The notes below the pieces were generated by a model that ran no database searches, had not been told where the DNA came from, and saw only the letters and a program-made list of their open reading frames with translations. Below, piece after piece: positions 1 through 7,594 of a DNA stretch of 64,000 nucleotides (the first letter of the stretch is position 1; each line of letters starts with the position of its first letter). Both the position numbers and the translations under genes were made by a program. The stretch comes from Streptomyces canus (GTDB lineage: Bacteria; Actinomycetota; Actinomycetes; Streptomycetales; Streptomycetaceae). The stretch lies in the NCBI RefSeq assembly GCF_001514145.1, contig NZ_KQ948661.1:124001-188000 (forward strand). The letters run 5' to 3'.

Positions 1-191
1 CCCGCCTCACCGTCGCCGCGGGGACCGACTCCCGGGGTCAACTCCTTTACCGAACCGCCGAGTTCCTCGCGAAGACGCAACAGGCCGACTTCGTCGAGTT
101 TCCCGGCGGTCATCTCGGCATCCTCCAGCACCCGGTGGACTTCGCGGACCGGCTCACGCGGACGCTGCTCGGGACCGGCGTGCGGTCATGA
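1..191 (+). CDS. alpha/beta hydrolase, C-terminal end only
   Basis: The reading frame is open from the window edge (codons begin at base 3) and stops with TGA at 189-191, giving about 62 residues. The segment contains PGGHLGILQHPVDFADRL, which looks like the end of an alpha/beta-hydrolase fold: the His sits where the catalytic histidine of such enzymes lies, followed by the last helix. The upstream part, with the nucleophile and start, is outside the window, so the substrate cannot be guessed. Its stop overlaps by six bases the end of the convergent next gene. Confidence 0.7.
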   Translation, partial: RLTVAAGTDSRGQLLYRTAEFLAKTQQADFVEFPGGHLGILQHPVDFADRLTRTLLGTGVRS

Positions 192-644
192 CAGGTCGCC
201 GAGCGCGTCGGCGTAGTACGTGGATCCCCTGAGGTGCAGGGCGAGTTCGCGGAAGGTCCAGCCCTCGCCGGGTGAGTGGTCGAGCTGGTGCTCGGTGAGG
301 GCGCCGAGGCGGTTGGCCCAGGTGCGGGCGAGCCGGGTGAGACGGCTGCGGGCCTCGTCCAGGTCCTCCTGGGTGAAGGGCGCGAGGTCGGCCGCGGTGG
401 TCGTCGTGGACGCGTGCCAGTGGTCGGGCTGCGGGGTCTCGCCCGCGAGCCGCGCCTCCAACTCGGCGAGGTGGTCGATCAGATGGTCGGCGACCCGGCG
501 GATCGCCTTGTGCGGCGTGTAGACACGGTCGTCGACATGGACGGGCTTGCCGTCCCAGGCGGTCCAGGTCTCGGCCAGGACCAGCACATGGTGGACCATG
601 CCGGTCACGGCATGGTCGGGCGTCTGCTGCGGGTGTTCGGTCAT
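186..644 (-). CDS. DinB-like (mycothiol-dependent enzyme superfamily) protein
   Basis: This is a 152-residue cytoplasmic protein with a helical pattern typical of the DinB/YfiT superfamily. There is an N-terminal stretch with HHVLVLAETW, a middle helix ending in VADHLIDHLAELEARL, and a C-terminal LHLRGSTYYADALG segment. Members are metal-binding four-helix bundles that often use bacillithiol or mycothiol. The His residues at the helix starts could bind metal, but I cannot confirm the triad. The gene is convergent with the hydrolase upstream, overlapping it by six bases. The family call is tentative and no substrate can be proposed. Confidence 0.65.
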   Translation of the reverse strand: MTEHPQQTPDHAVTGMVHHVLVLAETWTAWDGKPVHVDDRVYTPHKAIRRVADHLIDHLAELEARLAGETPQPDHWHASTTTTAADLAPFTQEDLDEARSRLTRLARTWANRLGALTEHQLDHSPGEGWTFRELALHLRGSTYYADALGDLS

Positions 645-718
645 GCGGGCACGCTAGGCGGGTGTTGTTTCGGTGCCGGCCGAAGTGTGGTGACCACGAG
701 CGGCCCGCGGGGCCGGCC

Positions 719-1087
719 TCAGTTCTCCCGTTCCGCCGCACTCCGCTCCACGCAGAACTCGTTGCCCTCCGGGTCGGCCAGGACCACCCAGCCCATGCCG
801 TCGCCCGTGCGCTGGTCGTCGATGAGCGTGGCGCCCAGGGTGAGGAGGCGGGCGACCTCCTCGTCGCGGGTGCGGTCCTGGGGCTGGAGGTCGAAGTGGA
901 GGCGGTTCTTGACGGTCTTGGTCTCCGGGACGGTCACGAAGAGCAGGCCCGCCTCCTCGATCAGTGCCTCCTCGTCGCCCGGCCGGTCCTCCTCGTGCAG
1001 CGGCTGTCCGAGGGCCTGGGACCAGAACGCGGCGACCGCGTAGGCGTCGGCGCAGTCGATGGTCACATGGCGGATGGTGGAGGTCAT
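719..1087 (-). CDS. VOC (glyoxalase/bleomycin-resistance fold) family protein
   Basis: The 122-residue protein begins MTSTIRHVTIDCADAYAVAAFW and ends WVVLADPEGNEFCVE. Both are hallmark edges of the vicinal-oxygen-chelate fold: a first beta strand with His, and the final DPEGNxFC strand. The frame extends further upstream, but the extra 33 residues would run through the divergent promoter region and look non-coding, so I chose the ATG at 1087. Many Streptomyces paralogues of this type have no known substrate. The gene is divergent from the secreted-protein gene at 1165. Confidence 0.8.
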   Translation of the reverse strand: MTSTIRHVTIDCADAYAVAAFWSQALGQPLHEEDRPGDEEALIEEAGLLFVTVPETKTVKNRLHFDLQPQDRTRDEEVARLLTLGATLIDDQRTGDGMGWVVLADPEGNEFCVERSAAEREN

Positions 1088-1164
1088 GCGGGGATTCTCG
1101 GGGGTCCGGTCGGCCACCGCAAGATCGGCGGCAACGTTCGCGTCCCCTGCGGCGACATGGAGGT

Positions 1165-2607
1165 ATGACTTCCGCAAGACGCACACCGCGCGACGCCGAC
1201 ACTCCCCGAGGCACCGCTCGCGACACGGTTCGCGACATCCCTCGCACCGGCCACCGCCGGGTCCGCGCCGCCCGTAAGCCCGTCGTCGCCGGTCTCGCCG
1301 CGACGACCGCGCTCGTCGGCGCCTGGTACGCCACCGCCGGCGCGGCCACCGCTCCCCCGCTCACTCCAGCCACCACGGCCGTGACCCTGGCCGCCAAGTT
1401 CCCCTACCTGTCCGCCGGTTACAACAACACCCGCGAGTGGACGCGGACGGCGACGGCGGCGGCACCGAACGGCACCCTGCGCGTCGCCTGGCCCGCCTCG
1501 GACGGCATCCACGTCACCCCGCTGACGTCCGCCGGAAAGCGCTCGGGCACGGACACCGTCGTCAAGGGGGCGAAGGAGGTCGGCGGTCTGGTCGCGCACA
1601 ACGACGGCTTCGCGCTGCTCACCCGGGTCGCCGACACCAACAAGTGGAAGGAGACGGCGGCCGCGATCGTCCGGTACACGAACGGCAAGCAGACCTTCCG
1701 GACGAAGCTCACCGGCACGGCCTCCCACGACACCTCCCCCACCCTCGACGGCCAACTCACCTGGAACGGCAAGAAGTACGGCGCCTACTACGTCGTGCAC
1801 GGCGCGGGCGGCTTCGCGGACGGCCACTTCGGCGACAAGCTGTCGTACGTCAGTGCCAAGGGCGCGAAGCTCAGCGGGGGTTGGGGCTGGGGGTGCAGCC
1901 ACAACGAGGGCATAGCACTGCACGCCGAGACCACCGGCGACTTCGCCTCCCTCTGCTTCGACGACTGGCGCTCGGGCCTGTTCGTGTCGACGGGCATCGG
2001 CGCCCCGGACGTGGCTCCGGTCGTACAGCGCGAGCAGTGCTGGGCCGGGTACTGCGGCGGTACGTTCCCCGGCCGCACCGGCGACCTGCTGAAGTCCTCG
2101 ACGGGCCGCTACGCGACCGCCTTCGCCTCGCGCGGTGCCGCGTCCGCGAAGAAGAACCCGGACGACTCGAGCGGCCGCGGCTGGACGGTCAAGCCGAGGA
2201 CCAGCACTCACCAGGTGGCGGTGGCCTTCCTGAAGAACCGCAACTCCGGCCCGGGCAAGGCCATTTACCTCACGAACGCGCCCGGCACCGAGCATGTGAA
2301 CGTGCACGTGGCGCCTTACGGCAAGGACCGCCTCCTCGTGTCCTGGGAGTCCCTGAAGAACGCCAAGTGCGCGAGCGGCACCTGCACCGGCACCTTCACC
2401 GGCACGCACGTCCGGCTCATCGACTGGAACGGCAAGTTCCAGAGCGCGGACAAGGTGGTGTCGGTGCGGATCACGGGGGACATCGCGGTCCAGAAGGACG
2501 GCACACTGGCCTGGGCGTACGTCCCGGTCACACCGTCGTACGCTAAGCCGCTGACGGGCGCGTCACCGACCTCGACGAGCCTGCGGATCGCCCGCCTCAA
2601 GCCCTGA
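1165..2607 (+). CDS. secreted protein of unknown function
   Basis: This is a 480-residue protein with a long basic N-terminus (many Arg up to residue 38), a hydrophobic core (VVAGLAATTALVGAWYATAGAA) and likely signal-peptidase cleavage after AGAA or similar, so it is probably exported. The mature part has repeated short beta-rich blocks and several Cys pairs (WGWGCSHNEG, FASLCFDDW, EQCWAGYCGG, KCASGTCTGT), which suggests a disulfide-stabilised extracellular beta fold. I recognise no catalytic motif. The start is uncertain, because the GGAGG at 1159-1163 lies too close to this ATG. The gene ends inside the last eleven bases of the convergent repeat-protein gene. Confidence 0.7.
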   Translation: MTSARRTPRDADTPRGTARDTVRDIPRTGHRRVRAARKPVVAGLAATTALVGAWYATAGAATAPPLTPATTAVTLAAKFPYLSAGYNNTREWTRTATAAAPNGTLRVAWPASDGIHVTPLTSAGKRSGTDTVVKGAKEVGGLVAHNDGFALLTRVADTNKWKETAAAIVRYTNGKQTFRTKLTGTASHDTSPTLDGQLTWNGKKYGAYYVVHGAGGFADGHFGDKLSYVSAKGAKLSGGWGWGCSHNEGIALHAETTGDFASLCFDDWRSGLFVSTGIGAPDVAPVVQREQCWAGYCGGTFPGRTGDLLKSSTGRYATAFASRGAASAKKNPDDSSGRGWTVKPRTSTHQVAVAFLKNRNSGPGKAIYLTNAPGTEHVNVHVAPYGKDRLLVSWESLKNAKCASGTCTGTFTGTHVRLIDWNGKFQSADKVVSVRITGDIAVQKDGTLAWAYVPVTPSYAKPLTGASPTSTSLRIARLKP

Positions 2608-4582
2608 GCGGTACGAGCCGCTCGACCATGCGCCGCATGACCTCCACCGGCAGGGCCGGGTTCCGGGCGGCGGTCTCCGCGGAGCCGGTTCCCTGCCGCA
2701 GCAGCTGGACGAGGATGCGGGCCGGCAGGTGGGGGTGTCGAGCGGCCGCGCTGCGGATGTGTTCGTGCGGGTCCTCCAGGAGCCGTGCCGCAGCCGCCGG
2801 AGAGAGCCGCGGGTCGGTCACGGCCCGGCGGCGGACCTCTTCGCTCCTGTCCCGGCTGAGCCGTTCGACCAGCTCGGGCGTGGACTGCGGGTCGTCGAGG
2901 GCCAGTCTGCGCATGCGAGGGTTCGGGTCGTCGGCGTAGCGCAGGAGGTCGTGGCGGGGGAAGTTGGGGTGGCCTTGTGGCCGGTCTGGGCTGGTGAGGC
3001 TGCCGTCCCACCACTGCCACACCCGCATGAGCATGTCGGCGGGCGCGTCGTCACAGGACTCGGCGAGGAAGAGCTGGACGACGCGGTCCTCGTCGTCGGC
3101 GAGAAGAGCCACGGCGTCCGGCGGGAGGTGCCTGGCGCGGGCGACGCTCCTGCGGACCAGGGGGTGGGAGGAGGCTGCCAGGCGGCGCATGGCGGCTGGG
3201 GCGTCGTGCAGGGCGACGACCCAGTCGAGCGGGAAATAGTGAACGCCCGGATCGAAGTCGTAGAGGATTCCCGCGCGGTCCTCCTCGGTGAGGTCCGCTC
3301 GCGTCGAGATCTCGAACCGCACGCCGGCGTCGGGATCGTCGCCGAGCAGGCCGACCAGGTCCGGAGCGAGGCGTGGGTTGCCGGCCAGGGAGCGGCGCTC
3401 GGCCGGCTCCCCGTGTCGCGCCACCTGTGCCGCGAGGTCGTGCTCCAGGAGACACGTCCGCAGCGCCTCCCGCTTGTCGTCCAGCTCTTCGTACACCGAC
3501 CGGGGCATCGGGTGCTCCCGGTGGTACAGCAGCAGCGCTCGCGCCCGCACCAAGTCGTGGGAATCGACCAGCAACGCGTCTCGCGCCGGGGCGTCGAGGT
3601 GCGGCCAGGCCGCCGTGCAGGCCACATAGCGCACACCGCCGTCGGGGTCGGCGGCCAGGGCGACCGAGAGGGAGGCGGGCAGGCCCTTGAGGCGGGCGGT
3701 CTCGGAGCGGACGCGGGGGGACGGGTCGGCGGCGAGTCCCCGGCAGGCGTCCTCGGGAAGTTCTGCCCAGCGGTCGGCGGCCAGCATGGTGAGGATCCAC
3801 CGCTGTCGCTCATCCCGCTCCGCGAGAATCGCGCGGGCCCACTGCTCGGGCGTGATGTTCGGCTGCTGCTCGGCCGCCCTCATCCGCAGCTTCCAGTCCG
3901 GGTGGGCCAGGAGGACGTCCACGGCGTCCGCCGGGAGCGCACGGTACATCGCGTACGGCGACCGCTCCACCAGAAGCGGCCACAGATCCTGCGGAGTGCC
4001 GGGGTTGAGTGAGAGTCCGTCCGCCCACGCGTCCAGCAGCTTCCCGAGGGGCTTCGGCCCCTCGAACAAGGACGCCCACGCGGCCGCCCGCTCCTCCGGC
4101 GTCTCCGCTCCGGCCGCCCGTGCGGCCTCCTCGCGCCGCTCCCCGAGCCGGTCGACCGCGACGAGCCAGACCGCGTACTCCTCGGTCGTGGCGCCCACCA
4201 TCGCGTCCCCGTCCAGGGACAGCGTGAGGAACTCCGGCTGCCCGGGTCGAGGACCCAGGACTCCGGCGAGATCCCAGCCGTCGGTGAGCCGGACCCGCAC
4301 CCAACTCCGGCCCTGGTTACCGGAGAAGTCGATGAAGAACACCCCGTCGCCACCGAGGATCCCCGCGTCGGACGCCAACCGGTGCCACTGGGCGTTGAGT
4401 TCGGCGACCAGATCCGGCCGGTCGTCCGCGACCGCCACGGTCGGCTCGACCTCGGACCCGATGACATGCCGCCACACGGCCGGAGGCGGCGGCACCTCCT
4501 CGACCCGCCGCTCCCCCACGACCTCCAGCCCGGCCCGGCCCAGCAGTTCGACCAGTTCGTCTCCGCCACTCATGATCCTCAT
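2597..4582 (-). CDS. HEAT/leucine-rich-variant repeat protein
   Basis: This is a 661-residue cytoplasmic protein. Residues 1-190 form an unrecognised N-terminal region. From about residue 200 to the end there are tandem 22-25 residue two-helix repeats of the form LPxxxxxxLxxDPxxxVRxxxA, for example TPELVERLSRDRSEEVRRRA followed by LSPAAAARLLEDPHEHIRSA. These match the leucine-rich-variant (LRV)/HEAT-like pattern. Such solenoids bind proteins rather than catalyse reactions, and the partner is unknown. A second ATG (MSGGDE) three codons inside is an equally possible start. The 3' end overlaps the convergent secreted-protein gene by eleven bases. Confidence 0.8.
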   Translation of the reverse strand: MRIMSGGDELVELLGRAGLEVVGERRVEEVPPPPAVWRHVIGSEVEPTVAVADDRPDLVAELNAQWHRLASDAGILGGDGVFFIDFSGNQGRSWVRVRLTDGWDLAGVLGPRPGQPEFLTLSLDGDAMVGATTEEYAVWLVAVDRLGERREEAARAAGAETPEERAAAWASLFEGPKPLGKLLDAWADGLSLNPGTPQDLWPLLVERSPYAMYRALPADAVDVLLAHPDWKLRMRAAEQQPNITPEQWARAILAERDERQRWILTMLAADRWAELPEDACRGLAADPSPRVRSETARLKGLPASLSVALAADPDGGVRYVACTAAWPHLDAPARDALLVDSHDLVRARALLLYHREHPMPRSVYEELDDKREALRTCLLEHDLAAQVARHGEPAERRSLAGNPRLAPDLVGLLGDDPDAGVRFEISTRADLTEEDRAGILYDFDPGVHYFPLDWVVALHDAPAAMRRLAASSHPLVRRSVARARHLPPDAVALLADDEDRVVQLFLAESCDDAPADMLMRVWQWWDGSLTSPDRPQGHPNFPRHDLLRYADDPNPRMRRLALDDPQSTPELVERLSRDRSEEVRRRAVTDPRLSPAAAARLLEDPHEHIRSAAARHPHLPARILVQLLRQGTGSAETAARNPALPVEVMRRMVERLVPLRA

Positions 4583-4597
4583 ACTGCCCGGGGCGGC

Positions 4598-6289
4598 TCA
4601 GTCCCCGGCGGTGATTTCCACTCCGGAGCCGTTCAGCCGAACCCGCGCCTCGGGGCCCCCGCTCCACACCACCGTCAACTCACCGGCCCCTCCTGCCCGT
4701 ACGGTGACCGTCTCCTCCAACGGCACGGCATCCGCGTCACCGGTGAGCCGGGCCAGCGCGACGAACAACGTGTCCCCCTCCCCGGTCACCCCGCTCAGCT
4801 CGTCGTCGAGGCCCACGGCGGCCAGCAGTTCGGCCCGCGCGCCCTCCCGCGGGGACCACCCGGTCACCCGTACCGACGTCCCGGGCTCGGCACCGGCGAC
4901 GAGGAAGGCGCGTACCTCCACGGCTCCCTGCGCGAGCACGACACTGGAGACCTGCGTACCCCCGGCCGCCGTGTGCCGCGAGGCCACCCACCCCTCCCCC
5001 ACCCCCAACGGCACGATCTCCGTACGGCTCGGATCGCCGTCCACGATCACGCTGTTGTCGTACGACGGCGAGGGCTCCGTCACCGTGGAGTAGGCGAGGC
5101 GGGTGTAGTAGGGGTCGTAGCGGACGTCCTCGCTGCCGTGGTTGTGGAGGCGGACGAGGCCGTCGGAACTCGTGGACTGCAGGAGCCAGTTGGGGGCGGT
5201 GATCGAGGTGACCGCGTCGGAGCGTTCGGCCGGGCCCGGCTCCTCCACCGCCGTCCACACCTCGTGGTCGGCCGGGAGGAGCAGGCCGAGGAAGCCCTTG
5301 CTCGCCCAGTACGGGGACGCCGGTCCCGAATAGCCCTGCAGGACGGCGGGGTCGGGGCCGTGCCAGCCGAGGGTGAGGAGGCCGTTGGCGTCCACCGCGC
5401 CCCGGTCCAGGAAGTACTTGAGGGCCCCGGACGCCAGCCGCCGGGTCTCGCCCGGGGCCAGCGGGGTGTGGCCCGTCAGTGCGCCCAGCCACAGCGGGGC
5501 CGTCGTCGCGAAGCGGTACGTCAGGGAGCGGCCCTGGTGCATCGGGGCACCGTCGGCGCCGAACAGGCGGGCGTAGTCCTCGAGATGGCGGGAGAGACGG
5601 CCGCCGTACAGGTCCGCCAACTGGTCGTCCTGGGCCAGCCAGGCGTGCAGCACCGGGTACAGGTGCATGGCCCAGCCGTTGTAGTAGTCGAACTTGCGGC
5701 CGTCGCCGTCGGTGTACCAGCCCTCGCCGACGTACCACTGCTCGATGCGCTCCAGCCCGCGGTCGATCGCCTTGCGGGAGGCGTCCGGCTCATATCCGGC
5801 CGACGCCAGGAAGCCGGCGACCGTGACCGGGAAGAGCTCCCAGTTGCAGGGCCAGGCCTCCGCGGTCAGGGCGTCGCCGAGCCAGGCCGCGGCGCGCTGC
5901 CGTACGGCGTCGTCCAGCCGGTCCCAGAGCAGCGGCTTCGTGATGCGCAGGGCGAACGCGATCGACGCCGCCTCCACCAACGGCTGGCTGCGGTCCTCGA
6001 TACGGGGCCAGACTCCCGAGACTCCGGCGGCGAGCCCGTCCGCGTACCGCTCCAGTGCGGTCCCGTCCTGACGGAGGGCCGCCAGCAGGAGCGTACGGGC
6101 GTAGCCCTCCAGCCCGTCGGAGAGCCGGCCGGACCAGCTCTGCCGGTCGCCGGGGAGGTGGTAGAGGGCGCGGTCCTCGGTGGCGTACGGCTCCACCGCG
6201 GCGAGCAGGGCGTCGGCCGCGGCCTCCCAGTGGGCGCGCGTGTAGCCGGTGTACGGACTGAGGGTGCGGTCCTCAGGAGGCAGCTGCAT
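4598..6289 (-). CDS. DUF2264 family protein, probable glycan-active enzyme
   Basis: The 563-residue protein has no signal peptide. The first 400 residues are an (alpha/alpha)-barrel-like region with aromatic and acidic clusters typical of DUF2264 (for example FDYYNGWAMHLYPVLHAW and SPYWASKGFLGLLLP). The last 160 residues are beta-rich. From memory, some DUF2264 members have been placed among glycoside hydrolases acting on uronic-acid oligosaccharides, so a cytoplasmic role on imported pectic fragments is plausible but not shown here. It follows the rhamnogalacturonan acetylesterase on the same strand, with a hairpin between them, so the two may not be fully co-transcribed. Confidence 0.8.
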   Translation of the reverse strand: MQLPPEDRTLSPYTGYTRAHWEAAADALLAAVEPYATEDRALYHLPGDRQSWSGRLSDGLEGYARTLLLAALRQDGTALERYADGLAAGVSGVWPRIEDRSQPLVEAASIAFALRITKPLLWDRLDDAVRQRAAAWLGDALTAEAWPCNWELFPVTVAGFLASAGYEPDASRKAIDRGLERIEQWYVGEGWYTDGDGRKFDYYNGWAMHLYPVLHAWLAQDDQLADLYGGRLSRHLEDYARLFGADGAPMHQGRSLTYRFATTAPLWLGALTGHTPLAPGETRRLASGALKYFLDRGAVDANGLLTLGWHGPDPAVLQGYSGPASPYWASKGFLGLLLPADHEVWTAVEEPGPAERSDAVTSITAPNWLLQSTSSDGLVRLHNHGSEDVRYDPYYTRLAYSTVTEPSPSYDNSVIVDGDPSRTEIVPLGVGEGWVASRHTAAGGTQVSSVVLAQGAVEVRAFLVAGAEPGTSVRVTGWSPREGARAELLAAVGLDDELSGVTGEGDTLFVALARLTGDADAVPLEETVTVRAGGAGELTVVWSGGPEARVRLNGSGVEITAGD

Positions 6290-6319
6290 CGGTTCTCTTT
6301 CTTCGGCTCACCACACAGA

Positions 6320-6355
6320 CCTGGGGCGCCCCGGTTCCGGTCGGGACGCCCCAGG
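6320..6355 (-). terminator. hairpin terminator after the acetylesterase gene
   Basis: Two 14-base arms (6320-6333 and 6342-6355) beginning CCTGGGGCG and ending CGCCCCAGG pair with one mismatch around an 8-base loop. The hairpin lies four bases beyond the acetylesterase stop, in the 69-bp gap before the DUF2264 gene. There is no clear U-tract, as is usual in Streptomyces. Confidence 0.65.
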
Positions 6356-6358
6356 CGT

Positions 6359-7399
6359 CTATCCCACCCGCACCAGCCCTGCGGGCGCCAGCCCCTGTGC
6401 GACGAGTTCGTCGCGGACCAGGCCCGCGTACACGGTGGCGCCGTGTACGGAGGTGTGGGTGTTGTCCCTTTTCTCGTTGTAGAGGTAGATCGCCTTCGAG
6501 CCCTCCACTCCCAAGGACTCCACCAGCGTCTTCGTCTTCGCCGTCAGGTCGATCAGCGGGACGTCCTCTGCTGCGGCCACCGAGCGGATCACCGCGGGAT
6601 GGTCCACCCCGAGGCCGTTGACCAGCAGGGCCGTCCCGTTGTTCAGCGTGCCGTCCGAGTTGAACCAGCGTCGCACGATGGGCGTCACGAGGACAGGGTT
6701 CCCGCCTTTCTCCCTCACACCCGCGACCAGTGTCTCCAGGTTCGCCCGGTACGTCACCTCGTCGGTCGTCTTGTCGTTGTGGGCGAGCTGGACGAGGACG
6801 AGGTCGCCGGGGCGGATCAGCGGCTGGACCGTGGCCCACAGGCGCGGCTCGGCCAGATACGTCACCGTGCTCTCGCCGGAGTCGGCGTAGTTGGCCACGG
6901 AGACGCCCTTGCGCAGGTACTGGGGCAGTTGCTGGCCCCAGCCGGAGTACGGGTCGCCGGGCTGGTCGCAGACCGTGGAGTCGCCGACCAGGAAGATCTG
7001 GCGGGTGTGCCGGGCGGGGGTGACCTTGATGCCGGCGAGCGCGGGGGCCGAGCCGCCCAGGGCGAGGTCCAGGCCGGGCGTGCCGTCGGGGCCGGTGGGC
7101 TCGCCCTCCGGGGTGCGGACGTTCACGGTGAAGCTCCGGGAGGCCCGTTCGCCGGCCGCGACCGCCGTCTCCGGCAGCAGGGAACGGCGGGTCTCGCCGC
7201 TGATCGCGGTGTGCGACTCCGCGTCACCACCGAGCAGCACCTTCACGTCGTACGTGCCCGGCGGGACGTCGAAGTGGCAGCCGGCCGCGGTGCAGTTCTC
7301 GAGGCCCGGGGGACGTCCGGTGTGCGCCTGCGCCGGTACGGCCGTCAGGCCCGAGGCCAGCGCCACCGCCGTCAGCAGGGCGAGGTTGAAACGTCTCAT
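6359..7399 (-). CDS. secreted rhamnogalacturonan acetylesterase (SGNH family)
   Basis: The 346-residue protein has a Sec signal (MRRFNLALLTAVALASGLTA, cleavage near AQA) and an N-terminal accessory beta domain of about 100 residues. An SGNH hydrolase domain follows, with FLVGDSTVC (nucleophile Ser141), block residues SGWGQQLP, LAHNDK (Asn208) and DNTHTSVHG (Asp312, His315). This matches rhamnogalacturonan acetylesterases, which remove acetyl groups from galacturonate in RG-I. GGAGG sits just upstream of the ATG. The longer in-frame opening further upstream is antisense to the lyase gene and is not coding. The gene is divergent from the RG lyase gene, so the two are likely induced together. 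Confidence 0.9.
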   Translation of the reverse strand: MRRFNLALLTAVALASGLTAVPAQAHTGRPPGLENCTAAGCHFDVPPGTYDVKVLLGGDAESHTAISGETRRSLLPETAVAAGERASRSFTVNVRTPEGEPTGPDGTPGLDLALGGSAPALAGIKVTPARHTRQIFLVGDSTVCDQPGDPYSGWGQQLPQYLRKGVSVANYADSGESTVTYLAEPRLWATVQPLIRPGDLVLVQLAHNDKTTDEVTYRANLETLVAGVREKGGNPVLVTPIVRRWFNSDGTLNNGTALLVNGLGVDHPAVIRSVAAAEDVPLIDLTAKTKTLVESLGVEGSKAIYLYNEKRDNTHTSVHGATVYAGLVRDELVAQGLAPAGLVRVG

Positions 7400-7455
7400 T
7401 CGTGGTTCCTCCGTCAGGGGGACAGCACCTGGCGCCGGACCGTACCGCCATCCGC

Positions 7456-7463
7456 AAGCGCTT
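7456..7463. promoter_or_regulatory. AAGCGCTT palindrome, candidate LacI-type operator
   Basis: This is an eight-base perfect palindrome with a central CG, in the 195-bp divergent region between the acetylesterase and lyase genes. The same core occurs at 35834-35841 in front of the LacI gene at 35904. LacI-family operators commonly have a central CG step, so assignment to that regulator is an inference. Confidence 0.45.
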
Positions 7464-7507
7464 TCTAGACCTTGGACCGTTTTCACAAGATTGCCAACTT
7501 CCAGCGA

Positions 7508-7523
7508 GCGAAAGCCCTTTCGC
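7508..7523. promoter_or_regulatory. GCGAAAG-CC-CTTTCGC inverted repeat, candidate operator
   Basis: The site has perfect seven-base arms around a CC centre, 72 bases upstream of the lyase ATG, where promoter elements would lie. GAAAG/CTTTC arms resemble operators of Streptomyces xylan/pectin LacI-type repressors. No promoter hexamers could be assigned with confidence. Confidence 0.45.
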
Positions 7524-7594
7524 GAAATCGATTCAACTGTCACTCTCCAAAGCACCCGCACCACCCCCACACCTCCCGGAGGAGGCACCCCCAC

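Noticed and set aside
4382..7468. Long plus-strand open frame opposite the DUF2264 and acetylesterase genes
   Set aside because: Low-complexity Arg/Gly/Val antisense translation with no domain; the minus-strand genes explain the region.
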